This document shows positions 43,592 through 53,327 of a stretch of 64,000 bases of DNA, in pieces. Positions within the stretch are counted from its first letter, which is position 1. Every line of letters starts with the position of its first letter. The position numbers were made by a program, and so were the translations under genes. Source of the DNA: Methylophilus sp. 5 (GTDB lineage: Bacteria; Pseudomonadota; Gammaproteobacteria; Burkholderiales; Methylophilaceae); the NCBI RefSeq assembly GCF_000515275.1, contig NZ_KI911560.1, forward strand, positions 2,904,124 to 2,968,123. Reading direction: 5' to 3'. Under the pieces are notes generated by a model. The model saw nothing but the letters and a program-made list of their open reading frames with translations, made no database searches and was not told the origin of the DNA.

Positions 43592-44335
43592 ATGGATCGT
43601 CTGATATATACCGCAATGACCGGCGCCAAGCACATTCTGGAGCAACAGGCGACCACGGCCCATAACCTGGCAAACGCGACTACCACTGGCTTTAAAGCCC
43701 AGGTGGATAGTTTTAGAGCTGTGCCGATTTTGGGTGACGGCCTGCCAACCCGTGCGTTTGTCGTTGATGCCACAGTAGGCACCGACTACAAGGCAGGCAG
43801 TATCCAACAAACCGGCCGCGACCTCGATGTTGCAGTACAAGGTGACGGCTGGATTGCCGTACAGCGTGCAGATGGTTCAGAAGGCTATACCCGTAACGGC
43901 TCGCTTAAAGTCAATGAAAATGGCCAGCTGCAAACCGAATCTGGCCTGAATGTGATGGGTGATGGTGGCCCGATCAGCATCCCGCCTAATGTGATTGTCA
44001 GTATCGGTGGTGACGGCACGATTTCCAGCGTCAATGACTTCACAGCCCCTGGCGCCACCACTATTCTTGGTCGAATCAAACTCACAAACCCGCCAGCCGC
44101 CACACTCAAACGTGCAGAAGACGGTTTATTTGTGACCAGTAACGGCCAGGCAGCACCACTAGACCCGACGGTCAAAGTGGCAGGTGGCGCGTTGGAAAGC
44201 AGCAACGTGAACGTAGTAGAAACCATGGTCAATATGATCGGCCTGGCACGACAATTTGAAATGCAAATGAAAATGCTTGAAAACGCGCAAAACAACGCTG
44301 GAAAAGCAGATCAGCTCTTCAGTATGAATGGTTAA
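43592..44335 (+). CDS. flgF: Flagellar basal-body rod protein FlgF
   Basis: This 247-residue rod protein has MDRLIYTAMTGAKHILEQQATTAHNLANATTTGF at the N-terminus and the GRDLDVAVQGDGWIAV beta segment shared by FlgE/F/G. The C-terminal GALESSNVNVVETMVNMIGLARQFEMQMKML is the stacking helix. It lies 38 bp after flgE and 53 bp before flgG. Confidence 0.94.
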   Translation: MDRLIYTAMTGAKHILEQQATTAHNLANATTTGFKAQVDSFRAVPILGDGLPTRAFVVDATVGTDYKAGSIQQTGRDLDVAVQGDGWIAVQRADGSEGYTRNGSLKVNENGQLQTESGLNVMGDGGPISIPPNVIVSIGGDGTISSVNDFTAPGATTILGRIKLTNPPAATLKRAEDGLFVTSNGQAAPLDPTVKVAGGALESSNVNVVETMVNMIGLARQFEMQMKMLENAQNNAGKADQLFSMNG

Positions 44336-44388
44336 TGCTTGCTCTACTATTACAGTATGAAAACGGGTTTAAGCCCAAGGAGTGAACG

Positions 44389-45171
44389 ATGATACGCTCA
44401 TTATGGATTTCCAAAACCGGTCTGGATGCACAACAAATGCAGATGGACGTGATTTCAAACAACCTGGCCAACGTCAGCACCAGCGGCTTTAAAAAGTCGC
44501 GCGCCGTGTTTGAAGACCTGCTCTACCAGAACATTCGCCAGGTCGGTTCGCAAAGCTCACAACAGAGCCAGCTGCCGAGTGGCTTGCAATTAGGCACTGG
44601 TGTTAAACCGGTCGCCACCGAGCGTATTTTCACCCAGGGTAACCTGCAACAAACCAGCAACGATAAAGACGTGGCGATTCAAGGCCAGGGCTTTTTCCAG
44701 ATATTGCTGCCAGATGGCACGACATCTTACACCCGTGACGGCTCGTTTCAGGTGGATAGCCAAGGCCAACTGGTGACTGCCAGCGGTTTCCCGGTACAGC
44801 CAGCAATCACGATTCCTGCCAATGCCCAAAGCCTGTCTATCGGGCGCGATGGTGTGGTCTCGATTACCACGCCTAACTCAACGGCCACCACGCAGATTGG
44901 CCAGATTCAGGTCGCCACATTTATTAACCCGGCCGGTTTACAGGCAAAAGGTGAAAACCTGTTTGTAGAAACCACGGCTTCTGGCAACCCGAACACCAAT
45001 ACGCCAGGCACCAATGGCGCCGGTTTGCTGTCGCAAGGCTATGTTGAAACGTCCAACGTCAATGTGGTCGAAGAACTGGTCAGCATGATTCAAACCCAGC
45101 GTGCCTATGAAATTAACAGCAAGGCGATTACAACGTCGGACCAGATGCTGCAAAAGCTGTCGCAGATGTAA
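44389..45171 (+). CDS. flgG: Flagellar distal rod protein FlgG
   Basis: This 260-residue distal rod subunit opens [44 protein letters not shown], a highly conserved signature, and closes with [42 protein letters not shown] precedes ATG. The 22-bp gap to the flgH lipoprotein gene keeps the operon continuous. Confidence 0.96.
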   Translation: MIRSLWISKTGLDAQQMQMDVISNNLANVSTSGFKKSRAVFEDLLYQNIRQVGSQSSQQSQLPSGLQLGTGVKPVATERIFTQGNLQQTSNDKDVAIQGQGFFQILLPDGTTSYTRDGSFQVDSQGQLVTASGFPVQPAITIPANAQSLSIGRDGVVSITTPNSTATTQIGQIQVATFINPAGLQAKGENLFVETTASGNPNTNTPGTNGAGLLSQGYVETSNVNVVEELVSMIQTQRAYEINSKAITTSDQMLQKLSQM

Positions 45172-45193
45172 TCCCTGCTTGAGGGTCACTCAA

Positions 45194-45862
45194 ATGATGA
45201 ATAGAACGATCATGAGCTTACTACTTTGTTTGGCGTTTTCTCAATTACTGAACGGCTGCTCGATCACGCCTTCAACCATTGTGCAAAAACCGGAAACGCC
45301 GCGAGTAGCCATGGCACGCCCTGACGCGCGTACTGAAGGCGCCATTTTTAACAGTGCAGGCTTTCGCCCATTGTTTGAAGATCGCCGTCCGCGCTATGTC
45401 GGCGATATCGTGACCGTTCGTATTGCAGAAAACACCACCGCCAACAAAGCCTCTGACAACGAGCAAACCAAAGACGGCTCTACAGCCGCCTCTGTCACCG
45501 GCTTGTTTGGCCATAACGTGCCTAAAGCGGCCTTTAACGCCAGCTCTGCGCTGTCATTTAAAGACAAAGCAGCTGCAGATGCCAGCAATACCTTTAGCGG
45601 CTCTGTCACCGCCACCGTGGTCGATGTGCTGCCAAATGGCTACTTAATGATCAGTGGCGAAAAACAGATTGGCTTTGACAAAGGCACCGAGTACGTCAGA
45701 TTTTCCGGCGTGGTTAACCCGGACATGATCACCATCGGCAACGAAGTGATCTCGACCAAAGTGGCAGATGCCCGCATCGAATATCGTAGCAACAGCAAAA
45801 TGGATGCCGCTGAGGTGTTATCCATGTTCTCGCGCTTTTTCCTTAGCATGATTCCATTGTAG
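45194..45862 (+). CDS. flgH: Flagellar L-ring lipoprotein FlgH
   Basis: This 222-residue outer-membrane L-ring subunit has a lipoprotein signal ending in the lipobox LLNGC (Cys at about residue 20). RPLFEDRRPRYVGDIVTVRIAENTTANKAS and GEKQIGFDKGTEYVRFSGVVNPDMI are family-defining. ATG 45194 is the start; an open frame reaching back into flgG lacks any signal peptide logic. It lies 11 bp before flgI, the P-ring partner. Confidence 0.95.
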   Translation: MMNRTIMSLLLCLAFSQLLNGCSITPSTIVQKPETPRVAMARPDARTEGAIFNSAGFRPLFEDRRPRYVGDIVTVRIAENTTANKASDNEQTKDGSTAASVTGLFGHNVPKAAFNASSALSFKDKAAADASNTFSGSVTATVVDVLPNGYLMISGEKQIGFDKGTEYVRFSGVVNPDMITIGNEVISTKVADARIEYRSNSKMDAAEVLSMFSRFFLSMIPL

Positions 45863-45873
45863 GAGCCTTGATC

Positions 45874-47010
45874 ATGCCCATACTGACACAGACATTATTT
45901 CAGCACACACCGCGCGCGATTGCCTATGGCCTGCTCGCATGCGGCCTGCTGCTCAGCGCACCGTTTGCACAAGCAGAGCGCATCAAAGATATCAGCAATA
46001 TTCAAGGCGTGCGTGCCAACCAGTTGATTGGTTACGGCCTGGTGGTTGGCCTCGATGGCACGGGCGACATGACGACGCAAACGCCGTTTACCGTACAAAG
46101 TATTATCAGCATGATGAACCAGATGGGCATTACCTTGCCGCCTGGCACCAACCTGCAATTGAAAAACGTAGCGGCGGTAATGGTGACTAGCTCCCTGCCC
46201 GCCTTTGCACAACCAGGCCAAACCCTGGATGTGACCGTATCCTCCATGGGTAACGCCAAGAGCCTGCGTGGCGGCACCTTGCTGATGACACCGCTCAAAG
46301 GCGCTGACGGACAAATTTATGCTATGGGCCAGGGCAACCTGGTGGTGGGTGGTGTAGGCGCGGCCGCCAATGGCAGCCAGACCCAGATTAACCATTTAAG
46401 TGTTGGCCGTATTTCAGAAGGCGCCACCGTAGAACGCGCATTGCCAAACACCTTGCTGCATCAGGACATTGTCAAACTCGAGCTAAAAGAAAGTGATTTT
46501 TCAACCGCCAATAATGTGGTTGAAGCCATTAACAAGAAATTTGGCCCGATGACGGCACAAGCCGAAAGTGGCCGCGTGATTCAGGTGCGCCCGCCTGAAA
46601 GCATGAGCCGCGTCTCATTTTTAGCCAACCTGGAAACAATTAACGTGGCATTGGCAGCCACCCCGGCCAAAATCATCCTCAATGCACGTACCGGCTCGGT
46701 GGTCATGAACAAAGCAGTCACGCTGGATAGTTGTGCTGTTTCACACGGCAACCTGTCGGTGGTGATTAATACGTCACCGGTGATTAGCCAGCCTGGCCCG
46801 TTCTCCAATGGCCAGACCATCTCGACTGCAGTGTCAGAAATCAACATTAACAAAGAGCCTGGCAAAGTACTTAAACTGAATAACGGCGCCAACCTGTCTG
46901 ATGTGGTGAAAGCCCTCAATGCGATTGGCACCACGCCACAAGACTTACTGGCGATTTTGCAAGCCATGAAAGCCGCTGGCGCGTTAAACGCCGAGCTTGA
47001 GGTGATTTAA
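45874..47010 (+). CDS. flgI: Flagellar P-ring protein FlgI
   Basis: This 378-residue periplasmic ring protein has a signal peptide (to about AQAERIKDIS) followed by IKDISNIQGVRANQLIGYGLVVGLDGTGD, the FlgI hallmark. It forms the P-ring in the peptidoglycan layer with help from FlgA. ATG 45874 is preferred to TTG 45868, as AGGAG (45861-45865) has an 8-base spacing to it. The stop lies 13 bp before flgJ. Confidence 0.96.
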   Translation: MPILTQTLFQHTPRAIAYGLLACGLLLSAPFAQAERIKDISNIQGVRANQLIGYGLVVGLDGTGDMTTQTPFTVQSIISMMNQMGITLPPGTNLQLKNVAAVMVTSSLPAFAQPGQTLDVTVSSMGNAKSLRGGTLLMTPLKGADGQIYAMGQGNLVVGGVGAAANGSQTQINHLSVGRISEGATVERALPNTLLHQDIVKLELKESDFSTANNVVEAINKKFGPMTAQAESGRVIQVRPPESMSRVSFLANLETINVALAATPAKIILNARTGSVVMNKAVTLDSCAVSHGNLSVVINTSPVISQPGPFSNGQTISTAVSEININKEPGKVLKLNNGANLSDVVKALNAIGTTPQDLLAILQAMKAAGALNAELEVI

Positions 47011-47023
47011 GCAGGAGCCGGCC

Positions 47024-48103
47024 ATGCAACCACGTGTCGATCCTACTACTCAAAGCCTGGCGATTGACGGTAACTCGCTCAATAGCCTCAAGCGTGGCAA
47101 TAGCGACTCGCCCGAATCCATTCGGGCGGTGGCACGTCAGTTTGAAGGCGTGCTGATGAACATGATGCTGAAAAGCATGCGTGACACGGTGCCACAAGAT
47201 GGCATGACCGACAGCGAGCAAGGCAAAATGTTTATGGGCATGCTAGACCAGCAACTGAGCACCAACCTGAGCCAAAAAGGTCTAGGCCTCACCGATGTGC
47301 TGGTCAGGCAACTGAGTAAATTTAGCCAGAAACCAGGCGACGCTACCGACAGCAGTAAAGAAACCAAACCCTCCGGCAAGCTGGATAGCAGCGCTGCCCT
47401 GCCCTCAGGCAACCAGACAACAGCGCATGCCAATGGCAAGGCAGTGCTGGCACAAGCCGCACAAAAAATCCGCGAGGCTTACCAGCAATGGGAGGCGACT
47501 GATGGTGATTCTGTAAGCAGCAACACCGACACAGCCTGGGCGCGTGGCATTCCTGAGTTACCACCGCTGGTTGAAGAAACGCAAGCCAATATCCAGAGCT
47601 TTACCCTACCGCAAGCACCATTGGCGACTGCCATGCGTGAAGTCGCCGGTAAAACACAACAATTTATCCAGAGCATGCTGCCGCATGCACAGGCTGCCAG
47701 CAGCACCTCCGGCATTCCAGCGAAGTTTATGATTGGCCAAGCCGCGCTGGAAAGTGGCTGGGGCAAGCATGAAATTAAAACAGACACCGGTGTGAACAGC
47801 CATAACCTGTTTGGCATCAAAGCCGATGCCAACTGGAAAGGCAAAGTCGCAACCAGTACGACCACTGAATATATCAATGGCGTCAAACAGAGCCGGGTTG
47901 AGAAGTTCCGTGCTTATGATAGCTACAGTGATGCCTTTAAGGATTACGCCAAACTGATTTCACAAAATCCGCGCTACCAGCAAGCCATGAGTAACACCCA
48001 TGATGCAAGCGCGTATGCCCACGCATTACAACGTGCAGGCTATGCCACTGATCCGCAATATGGCAAAAAATTGACGCAAGTCATTAAAAATTTACAAGGG
48101 TAA
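47024..48103 (+). CDS. flgJ: Peptidoglycan hydrolase / rod-cap protein FlgJ
   Basis: This 359-residue two-domain protein has an N-terminal rod-binding half (AVARQFEGVLMNMMLKSMRDTVP, residues 30-100) and a C-terminal glucosaminidase domain (from about 210) with GQAALESGWGKHEIK holding the catalytic Glu. The linker (about 110-200) is Ser/Lys/Pro/Gln-rich. This full-length form, digesting peptidoglycan to let the rod through, is typical of beta- and gammaproteobacteria. GCAGGAG precedes ATG. Confidence 0.95.
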   Translation: MQPRVDPTTQSLAIDGNSLNSLKRGNSDSPESIRAVARQFEGVLMNMMLKSMRDTVPQDGMTDSEQGKMFMGMLDQQLSTNLSQKGLGLTDVLVRQLSKFSQKPGDATDSSKETKPSGKLDSSAALPSGNQTTAHANGKAVLAQAAQKIREAYQQWEATDGDSVSSNTDTAWARGIPELPPLVEETQANIQSFTLPQAPLATAMREVAGKTQQFIQSMLPHAQAASSTSGIPAKFMIGQAALESGWGKHEIKTDTGVNSHNLFGIKADANWKGKVATSTTTEYINGVKQSRVEKFRAYDSYSDAFKDYAKLISQNPRYQQAMSNTHDASAYAHALQRAGYATDPQYGKKLTQVIKNLQG

Positions 48104-48117
48104 TCTGTCACCGGGCC

Positions 48118-48144
48118 TAAAGAAATTTAAAAAACGTCCGTTAG
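48118..48144 (+). promoter_or_regulatory. Sigma-28 (FliA)-like promoter of flgKL
   Basis: TAAA (48118-48121), 15 bases, then TCCGTTAG (48137-48144). The CCG core and the spacing match the FliA consensus; 5 of 8 bases of the -10 agree. It lies 67 bp upstream of the flgK ATG, as expected for class III genes. Confidence 0.65.
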
Positions 48145-48211
48145 GTAATTTAACTGTCACTTTAAAGTCGTGCCTGACCCTCTGCAGGGGGCTGGCACAT
48201 GAGGGAATCAC

Positions 48212-49864
48212 ATGTCAAATGTACTCAGCATTGGTAAAAGTGCGCTGAACGCAGCACAAATAGGCATTGCCACCGTTGGCCATAACATTGCCAACGCCTC
48301 CACCGACGGCTATAACCGCCAGGTCGTGGTGCAAGCCGCGGCACAAGCGCAAAACTTTGGCTACGGTTATGTCGGGCAAGGCACCAATGTGGTGGGCATA
48401 CAGCGTGTCTACAACGAAACCCTGGCCAAGCAAGTGATTAATGCCACCTCAACCGCCAATGCCAGTGGTGCTTATTACAGCAATATCAGCCAGATCAATA
48501 GCTTGCTGTCTGACAGCACGGCCGGTTTGAACCCGGTCATTACCAGCTTTTTTAGCGCAGTGAGCGCTGCCGCGGCCAACCCGAGCGACACCGCTACCCG
48601 CCAAACACTGATTTCTTCTGCGCAATCCATGGTCAATCGCTTTAATGCGGTGAATACCCAGCTTGATCAAATGCGGGAGAGTATTAATACTCAAATTACG
48701 GCCAGTGTCGATGCGATTAACAGTTATTCGTCACAAATCGCCACGCTGAATGACACCATCACCAAGGCAGTCAACTCTACCGGCAACATGCCGAATGACC
48801 TGATGGACCAACGCGACCAACTGGTGGCTAAACTCAGCGAGCAAGTCAAAACCACGGTGATTAAGCAAGATGATGGTTCGTATAATGTGTTTGCCGGTAG
48901 TGGCATGCCACTGGTGGTGGGCACACAACAATATTCACTGTATACACGCGCCAGCGATACTGACCCGACCAGGGTAGAGGTGGCTTACGGTAACCCGGCC
49001 AGCCCAAAAATCCTGAGCACAGATACGCTGTCTGGCGGCACCCTGGGCGGTGTCTTGCAGTTTAGAAGTGAAACACTGGATGCCGTACAAAACCAGGTTG
49101 GCCAGTTGGCAGTAACCCTGGCCAGCCAATTTAACGCTCAGCAAACGCAGGGCTATGACCTTAATGGCGTGCTGGGTACCAACCTGTTCAATGTCGGCAC
49201 GCCAACTGCTGTCAGTAGCGCTTATAACACCGACCCGACCAAGAGTGCATCTGCCTCTATCGTCGATGCCAGCCTGCTCACCAGCAGCGACTATACGGTG
49301 AAATATAACAGTGGCCAATATACGATCACGCGTTTGAATGATAAGTCCATCATGTGGCAAGGCACCTCGCTGCCGGCCACCGTGGACGGCATGCAGATTG
49401 ACGTCAATACCAGCTCGCCAACAGAAGGTGACTCTTACCTGATTAAGCCGACACAGTATGCCGCTGGCCAATTATCGCTGTCGTTTACTAATGTCGACAA
49501 ATTGGCGATGGCAGGCTCTGCCACCAGTGGCCCAAGTGATAACGAAAACGGCTTGAAACTGGCGGCCTTGCAAACTGGTGCCAATGTGCGCGTGGCAGGC
49601 AGCAGCACCAACCGCACCTATGCGCAGGCATTCGCACAAATGGTGAGTGCGGTGGGCACTAAAACCAACGAGCTCAGCATCACCAGCAAATCAGACGCGA
49701 CCGCATTAGAAAATGCAACCAGCGCCATGCAGTCAGAGTCCGGTGTGAATCTGGATGAAGAAGCCACTGACTTGTTGCGCTACCAGCAAGCCTACCAGGC
49801 CGCTGGCAAGATGATGCAGATTGCCAGCCAGCTGTTTGAAGTCTTGCTGCAAATGGGTCAATAA
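48212..49864 (+). CDS. flgK: Flagellar hook-associated protein 1 FlgK
   Basis: This 550-residue first hook-filament junction protein begins NVLSIGKSALNAAQIGIATVGHNIANASTDGYNRQVV, the rod/hook-type D0 helix, and ends VNLDEEATDLLRYQQAYQAAGKMMQIASQLFEVLLQM. LMDQRDQLVAKLSEQVKTTV is a conserved FlgK segment. GAGGGAA precedes ATG. It is separated from flgJ by 108 bp carrying a FliA-like promoter and is followed after 21 bp by flgL. FlgN is its export chaperone. Confidence 0.95.
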   Translation: MSNVLSIGKSALNAAQIGIATVGHNIANASTDGYNRQVVVQAAAQAQNFGYGYVGQGTNVVGIQRVYNETLAKQVINATSTANASGAYYSNISQINSLLSDSTAGLNPVITSFFSAVSAAAANPSDTATRQTLISSAQSMVNRFNAVNTQLDQMRESINTQITASVDAINSYSSQIATLNDTITKAVNSTGNMPNDLMDQRDQLVAKLSEQVKTTVIKQDDGSYNVFAGSGMPLVVGTQQYSLYTRASDTDPTRVEVAYGNPASPKILSTDTLSGGTLGGVLQFRSETLDAVQNQVGQLAVTLASQFNAQQTQGYDLNGVLGTNLFNVGTPTAVSSAYNTDPTKSASASIVDASLLTSSDYTVKYNSGQYTITRLNDKSIMWQGTSLPATVDGMQIDVNTSSPTEGDSYLIKPTQYAAGQLSLSFTNVDKLAMAGSATSGPSDNENGLKLAALQTGANVRVAGSSTNRTYAQAFAQMVSAVGTKTNELSITSKSDATALENATSAMQSESGVNLDEEATDLLRYQQAYQAAGKMMQIASQLFEVLLQMGQ

Positions 49865-49885
49865 GTTTTTGAAAGATAGGTCATC

Positions 49886-50791
49886 ATGAGAATCAGCACC
49901 AATACCATCTACCAGTCTGGCACCAACCAGTTAATGAATCTGCAGGGCGACTTAAACAAGCTCAGCATTCAGACGGCAACCGGTAAGCGTGTAAACTCGC
50001 CAGCAGATGACCCGGTGGCGGCGGCACGGATACTTGAACTCAATACGGCTAAAGACCAAAATGCCAACTACACCAGCACGCGTAAAACAGCAGAAACCCT
50101 GCTGCAAACCTATGAGGCTAACCTCACCAGTGTGACAGATGCCATACAGTCGATACAATCTTCACTGATTGCCGCGGGTAATGGCTCTTATACCGATGCT
50201 GAACGTGCCAAACTGGCCAATGAGTTGCAAGGCAATCTGGATACCTTGAAAGGTCTCGCGAACACCAAAGACTCGCAAGGCAACTACATGTATTCTGGCT
50301 ATGCAACCACCACTGTGCCGTTTGATACCAATAACGACTATGTCGCCAACACCACGCGCACCCAGTTGCAAATTGACGTGCAGAGCAAGCTGCCGGTGAC
50401 GTTTACCGGTGACCAGGTATTTGGCGCGAATGGCAGCAACGTGTTTACCAATTTGCAAAATATTATTGGCCTGTTGAATACCCCCATCACAGACAGCACT
50501 ACCCAGGCCACGTTTAATACTGGCCTCGCGACTAGCATAGACAGCATGCAAGATTCATTAGACCGGGTACTTAATACCCGCTCAGAAATTGGCAGTAGTC
50601 TCAATTTAATCGACACTCTGAACAGCACGGGCGATAGCCTGGATCTGCAATATGATGCGTCTATTTCAACGCTGCAAGATCTGGATTATGCGCAGGCGTT
50701 GTCTGATATTTCCAAGAAAACCACCATCTTACAGGCTGCACAAAAAGCATTTGTGGCCACGTCCAATATCTCGTTATTTAGTTTGATTTAA
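49886..50791 (+). CDS. flgL: Flagellar hook-associated protein 3 FlgL
   Basis: This 301-residue flagellin-like junction protein begins MRISTNTIYQSGTNQLMN and has the ATGKRVNSPADDPVAAARILEL motif; the C-terminal helix LQDLDYAQALSDISKKTTILQAAQKAFVATSNISLFSLI matches the flagellin C-terminal D0. It links FlgK to the filament. It ends 36 bp from the converging fliR gene. Confidence 0.95.
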   Translation: MRISTNTIYQSGTNQLMNLQGDLNKLSIQTATGKRVNSPADDPVAAARILELNTAKDQNANYTSTRKTAETLLQTYEANLTSVTDAIQSIQSSLIAAGNGSYTDAERAKLANELQGNLDTLKGLANTKDSQGNYMYSGYATTTVPFDTNNDYVANTTRTQLQIDVQSKLPVTFTGDQVFGANGSNVFTNLQNIIGLLNTPITDSTTQATFNTGLATSIDSMQDSLDRVLNTRSEIGSSLNLIDTLNSTGDSLDLQYDASISTLQDLDYAQALSDISKKTTILQAAQKAFVATSNISLFSLI

Positions 50792-50800
50792 GCGTTTGGC

Positions 50801-50828
50801 TAATAAAACGCCCGGCTAACAACCGGGC
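50801..50828 (-). terminator. Terminator-like hairpin at the end of the fliF-R operon
   Basis: GCCCGG (minus, from 50828) pairs with CCGGGC (to 50810) around a 7-base loop, followed on the minus strand by GTTTTATTA. It touches the last base of the fliR stop codon. Confidence 0.6.
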
Positions 50829-51595
50829 TAGTGCAGCACTTGCAACATGAGTTGCTGTGCATCAACCAGCCAGCGGCTGACGGGGCTTACCAAAGAAGGC
50901 AGGCTTAATAAGGTCATCACAAAGCCAACCGAAATCGTAATCGGGAAACCGATACCGAAAATATTGAATTGTGGCGCCGCTTTGGTTAACACGCCCAGCG
51001 CCATATTGGTAATCAATAAACTGGCCACCACCGGCAACGCCAGCAACAAGCCTTGTGAAAAAATATGCCCACCCAGCGTGGCAATGGCCTGGCTGTTCAA
51101 TTGCCAGTGTTCCAGCGCGATTGGCATGGTTTCAAAGCTTTGCAGCATCACCGCAACCACGATCAAATGGCCATCCAGGCTCATAAATACCAGCAGCGCC
51201 AGCATGGTCAAAAACTGCCCGACAGCAATGGTTTGACCTTGGGCCTGCGGATCATAAAAACTGGCAAAGCCTAAGCCCATACTCATCCCCATCATAAACC
51301 CGGCCATTTCAACCGCAGTAAACAAAATACGCATGACAAAGCCCATGCTAATGCCTATGAGAAACTGCGCCAGTAAAGACAGTAATCCTTGCCAGGACAG
51401 CACTTCAATCGGCGGCACCTGAATCGCTGGCGCAATGGCGAGCGCAATCACAAAGCCGATGGCAAGCTTGATACGTTTTGGGATAGAAGGATGGCTAAAC
51501 AGCGGAACAACAGAAATACAGCCAAGCACACGGGTCAGTGGCCATAGCAACTGAACAATCCACAATTGCAGATCTGAAGCATGGATGGTCAGCAT
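50828..51595 (-). CDS. fliR: Flagellar export gate protein FliR
   Basis: This 255-residue inner-membrane protein of the type III export gate has helices throughout and the conserved RVLGCISVVPLFSHPSIPKRIKLAIGFVIALAIAP and EMAGFMMGMSMGLGFASFYDPQAQGQT segments. It forms the FliPQR core channel. It is last in the leftward operon, 12 bp after fliQ. Confidence 0.94.
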   Translation of the reverse strand: MLTIHASDLQLWIVQLLWPLTRVLGCISVVPLFSHPSIPKRIKLAIGFVIALAIAPAIQVPPIEVLSWQGLLSLLAQFLIGISMGFVMRILFTAVEMAGFMMGMSMGLGFASFYDPQAQGQTIAVGQFLTMLALLVFMSLDGHLIVVAVMLQSFETMPIALEHWQLNSQAIATLGGHIFSQGLLLALPVVASLLITNMALGVLTKAAPQFNIFGIGFPITISVGFVMTLLSLPSLVSPVSRWLVDAQQLMLQVLH

Positions 51596-51607
51596 GTGAT
51601 CAAGCGC

Positions 51608-51877
51608 TTAGTTCACCAGTTGCGGAATCATGGTGAAAATATGGTGCATATAATCCACCATGGTCATGAGCATCCAATGGCCTGCCAGCAGCAACACGGC
51701 CATGACACCAACCAGTTTGGGGATGAACGACAATGTTTGTTCATTGATTTGTGTCGCGGCCTGAAAAATACTCACGATCAAACCAATCATCAGCGCAGTG
51801 CCCAGCACGGGCGCCGCCACCATCAAAGTGGTTTGCATCGCTTCGCTGCCTATCGTCAACACCTGTTCTGGACTCAT
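51608..51877 (-). CDS. fliQ: Flagellar export gate protein FliQ
   Basis: This 89-residue protein has two membrane helices; SPEQVLTIGSEAMQTTLMVAAPVL and LIVSIFQAATQINEQTLSFIPKL are typical. Several copies wrap FliP and FliR in the export gate. It follows fliP by 27 bp and precedes fliR by 12 bp. Confidence 0.94.
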   Translation of the reverse strand: MSPEQVLTIGSEAMQTTLMVAAPVLGTALMIGLIVSIFQAATQINEQTLSFIPKLVGVMAVLLLAGHWMLMTMVDYMHHIFTMIPQLVN

Positions 51878-51904
51878 GTGCTACTCCTGATTAAACAATA
51901 TTTT

Positions 51905-52672
51905 TTAAATGACAAAACTTTGCGCCAGCGAACCCAGCACCAGTTGCCAGCCATCGACCAGCACAAACAGCATGAGTTTAAACGGCAGCGACACAATGGC
52001 CGGTGACACCATCATCATGCCCATCGCCATCAAAATACTGGCCACCACCATGTCAATAATCAAAAACGGGATATAAATAGCAAAGCCAATCTGGAAGGCG
52101 GTTTTGAGCTCACTGGTCATAAAGGCGGGCACTAATATTCTGAGCGGGACTTCTTCCGGCGTTTGAATGGCCTCGGTATGCGCCATATTGGCAAACATGG
52201 CCAGGTCATTTTCGCGGGTTTGCTTGAGCATAAAGCCTTTGAGCGGCAACACACCGCGCTCCAGGGCTTCTTGCATGGTGATTTTGCTTTCTGATAGCGG
52301 CTGATAAGCATCGGTATAGATTTTGTCGAACACCGGCCCCATGACAAAAAAGGTAATAAACAAGGCTAAGCCGATCAATACCTGATTAGACGGCGCAGAT
52401 TGCGTGCCCAATGCCTGGCGTAGTAAAGACAAGACAATGACGATACGGGTAAAGCCAGTCATCATCAGCATGGCCGCCGGGATAAACGTGAGAGAGGTAA
52501 GTAAAATCAGGGTTTGCAGACTGAGCGTATAGTCTTGCCCGCCGCCTGCCGCCGCGCTGACGGTACCGATCGGCAAGCCACCAGCCGCCGATGACAACAG
52601 CGGAAACCCCCACAGCAGGCCAACAGGCAGCAACCAGGAGAAAATAGACTTTAACACTGAAAAGACACGCAT
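51905..52672 (-). CDS. fliP: Flagellar export gate protein FliP
   Basis: This protein of about 255 residues has a cleavable signal peptide ([31 protein letters not shown]), unusual among gate proteins but normal for Fli[54 protein letters not shown] and the C-terminal [25 protein letters not shown] are hallmarks. ATG 52672 gives the standard signal peptide; a frame from 52717 adds 15 residues. A gap of about 110 bp separates it from fliO. Confidence 0.94.
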   Translation of the reverse strand: MRVFSVLKSIFSWLLPVGLLWGFPLLSSAAGGLPIGTVSAAAGGGQDYTLSLQTLILLTSLTFIPAAMLMMTGFTRIVIVLSLLRQALGTQSAPSNQVLIGLALFITFFVMGPVFDKIYTDAYQPLSESKITMQEALERGVLPLKGFMLKQTRENDLAMFANMAHTEAIQTPEEVPLRILVPAFMTSELKTAFQIGFAIYIPFLIIDMVVASILMAMGMMMVSPAIVSLPFKLMLFVLVDGWQLVLGSLAQSFVI

Positions 52673-52785
52673 GTATATGGCACCCGAAACTTGCTTGTGG
52701 CCGCGAGCAGCAGACACAAGACGATCAATAAGTTAGGGCTATAGTACGTCAGACCTGCTGAAATCAAAGGTCAGAAATGAGCGAC

Positions 52786-53298
52786 TCAAGGCTTGTTTTT
52801 GAGGGATTTGACTGTTTGCTGCAGTGTGGCTTGCATGGCTTGTTGCAAGCGAACAGAAAAAGAAGCTTGCGGATCGACTGCTGAAGATTTTGTGATGCCG
52901 GCACCTGCGGTCGCGCCCTCTTCTGTGGTCGCCTCGCTGCTCAGCGGATCAACGTCACCCAGCGCAGACATTTGGCCAGCGTTGATACCCACCACCAACC
53001 AGCGACCAGCAACTTCAAGCACCACCACACGTTCTCTAGGGCTGAGTTGCAAACCACCGACCTGCTTGATCACCCCGCGGTGAGACATGGTCTGCCCAGG
53101 CATGACACGACGTAATAACCAGGCAATGACTGCAATCACCAGTAAAACAATCACCGTGCCAAACACCATGCGGCCCAGGCTGTCGCTCGCGCTAGGCGCG
53201 GCCGCAACCGTGGCCACAGGCACAGCAGCCCATGACATGCCACTGGCGACCATACTGCTACACAAGGCAAGCAACAACTGGTTAATTGTTTTCATCAT
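52786..53298 (-). CDS. fliO: Flagellar export gate assembly protein FliO
   Basis: This 170-residue protein has a signal peptide or first hydrophobic segment, then a membrane helix (VFGTVIVLLVIAVIAWLLRRV, about 45-65) and a cytoplasmic part with VIKQVGGLQLSPRERVVVLEVAGRWLVVGI, the FliO signature. It stabilises FliP during gate assembly. The C-terminal tail (SLKNKP) is basic. It follows fliN by 29 bp. Confidence 0.88.
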   Translation of the reverse strand: MMKTINQLLLALCSSMVASGMSWAAVPVATVAAAPSASDSLGRMVFGTVIVLLVIAVIAWLLRRVMPGQTMSHRGVIKQVGGLQLSPRERVVVLEVAGRWLVVGINAGQMSALGDVDPLSSEATTEEGATAGAGITKSSAVDPQASFSVRLQQAMQATLQQTVKSLKNKP

Positions 53299-53327
53299 CT
53301 CAATATAAAGTGTCTTTAAAAAAACGA

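Noticed and set aside
45101..45193. Longer N-terminus for FlgH starting inside flgG
   Set aside because: The extra residues are Arg/Cys-rich frame noise; the lipoprotein signal begins at ATG 45194.
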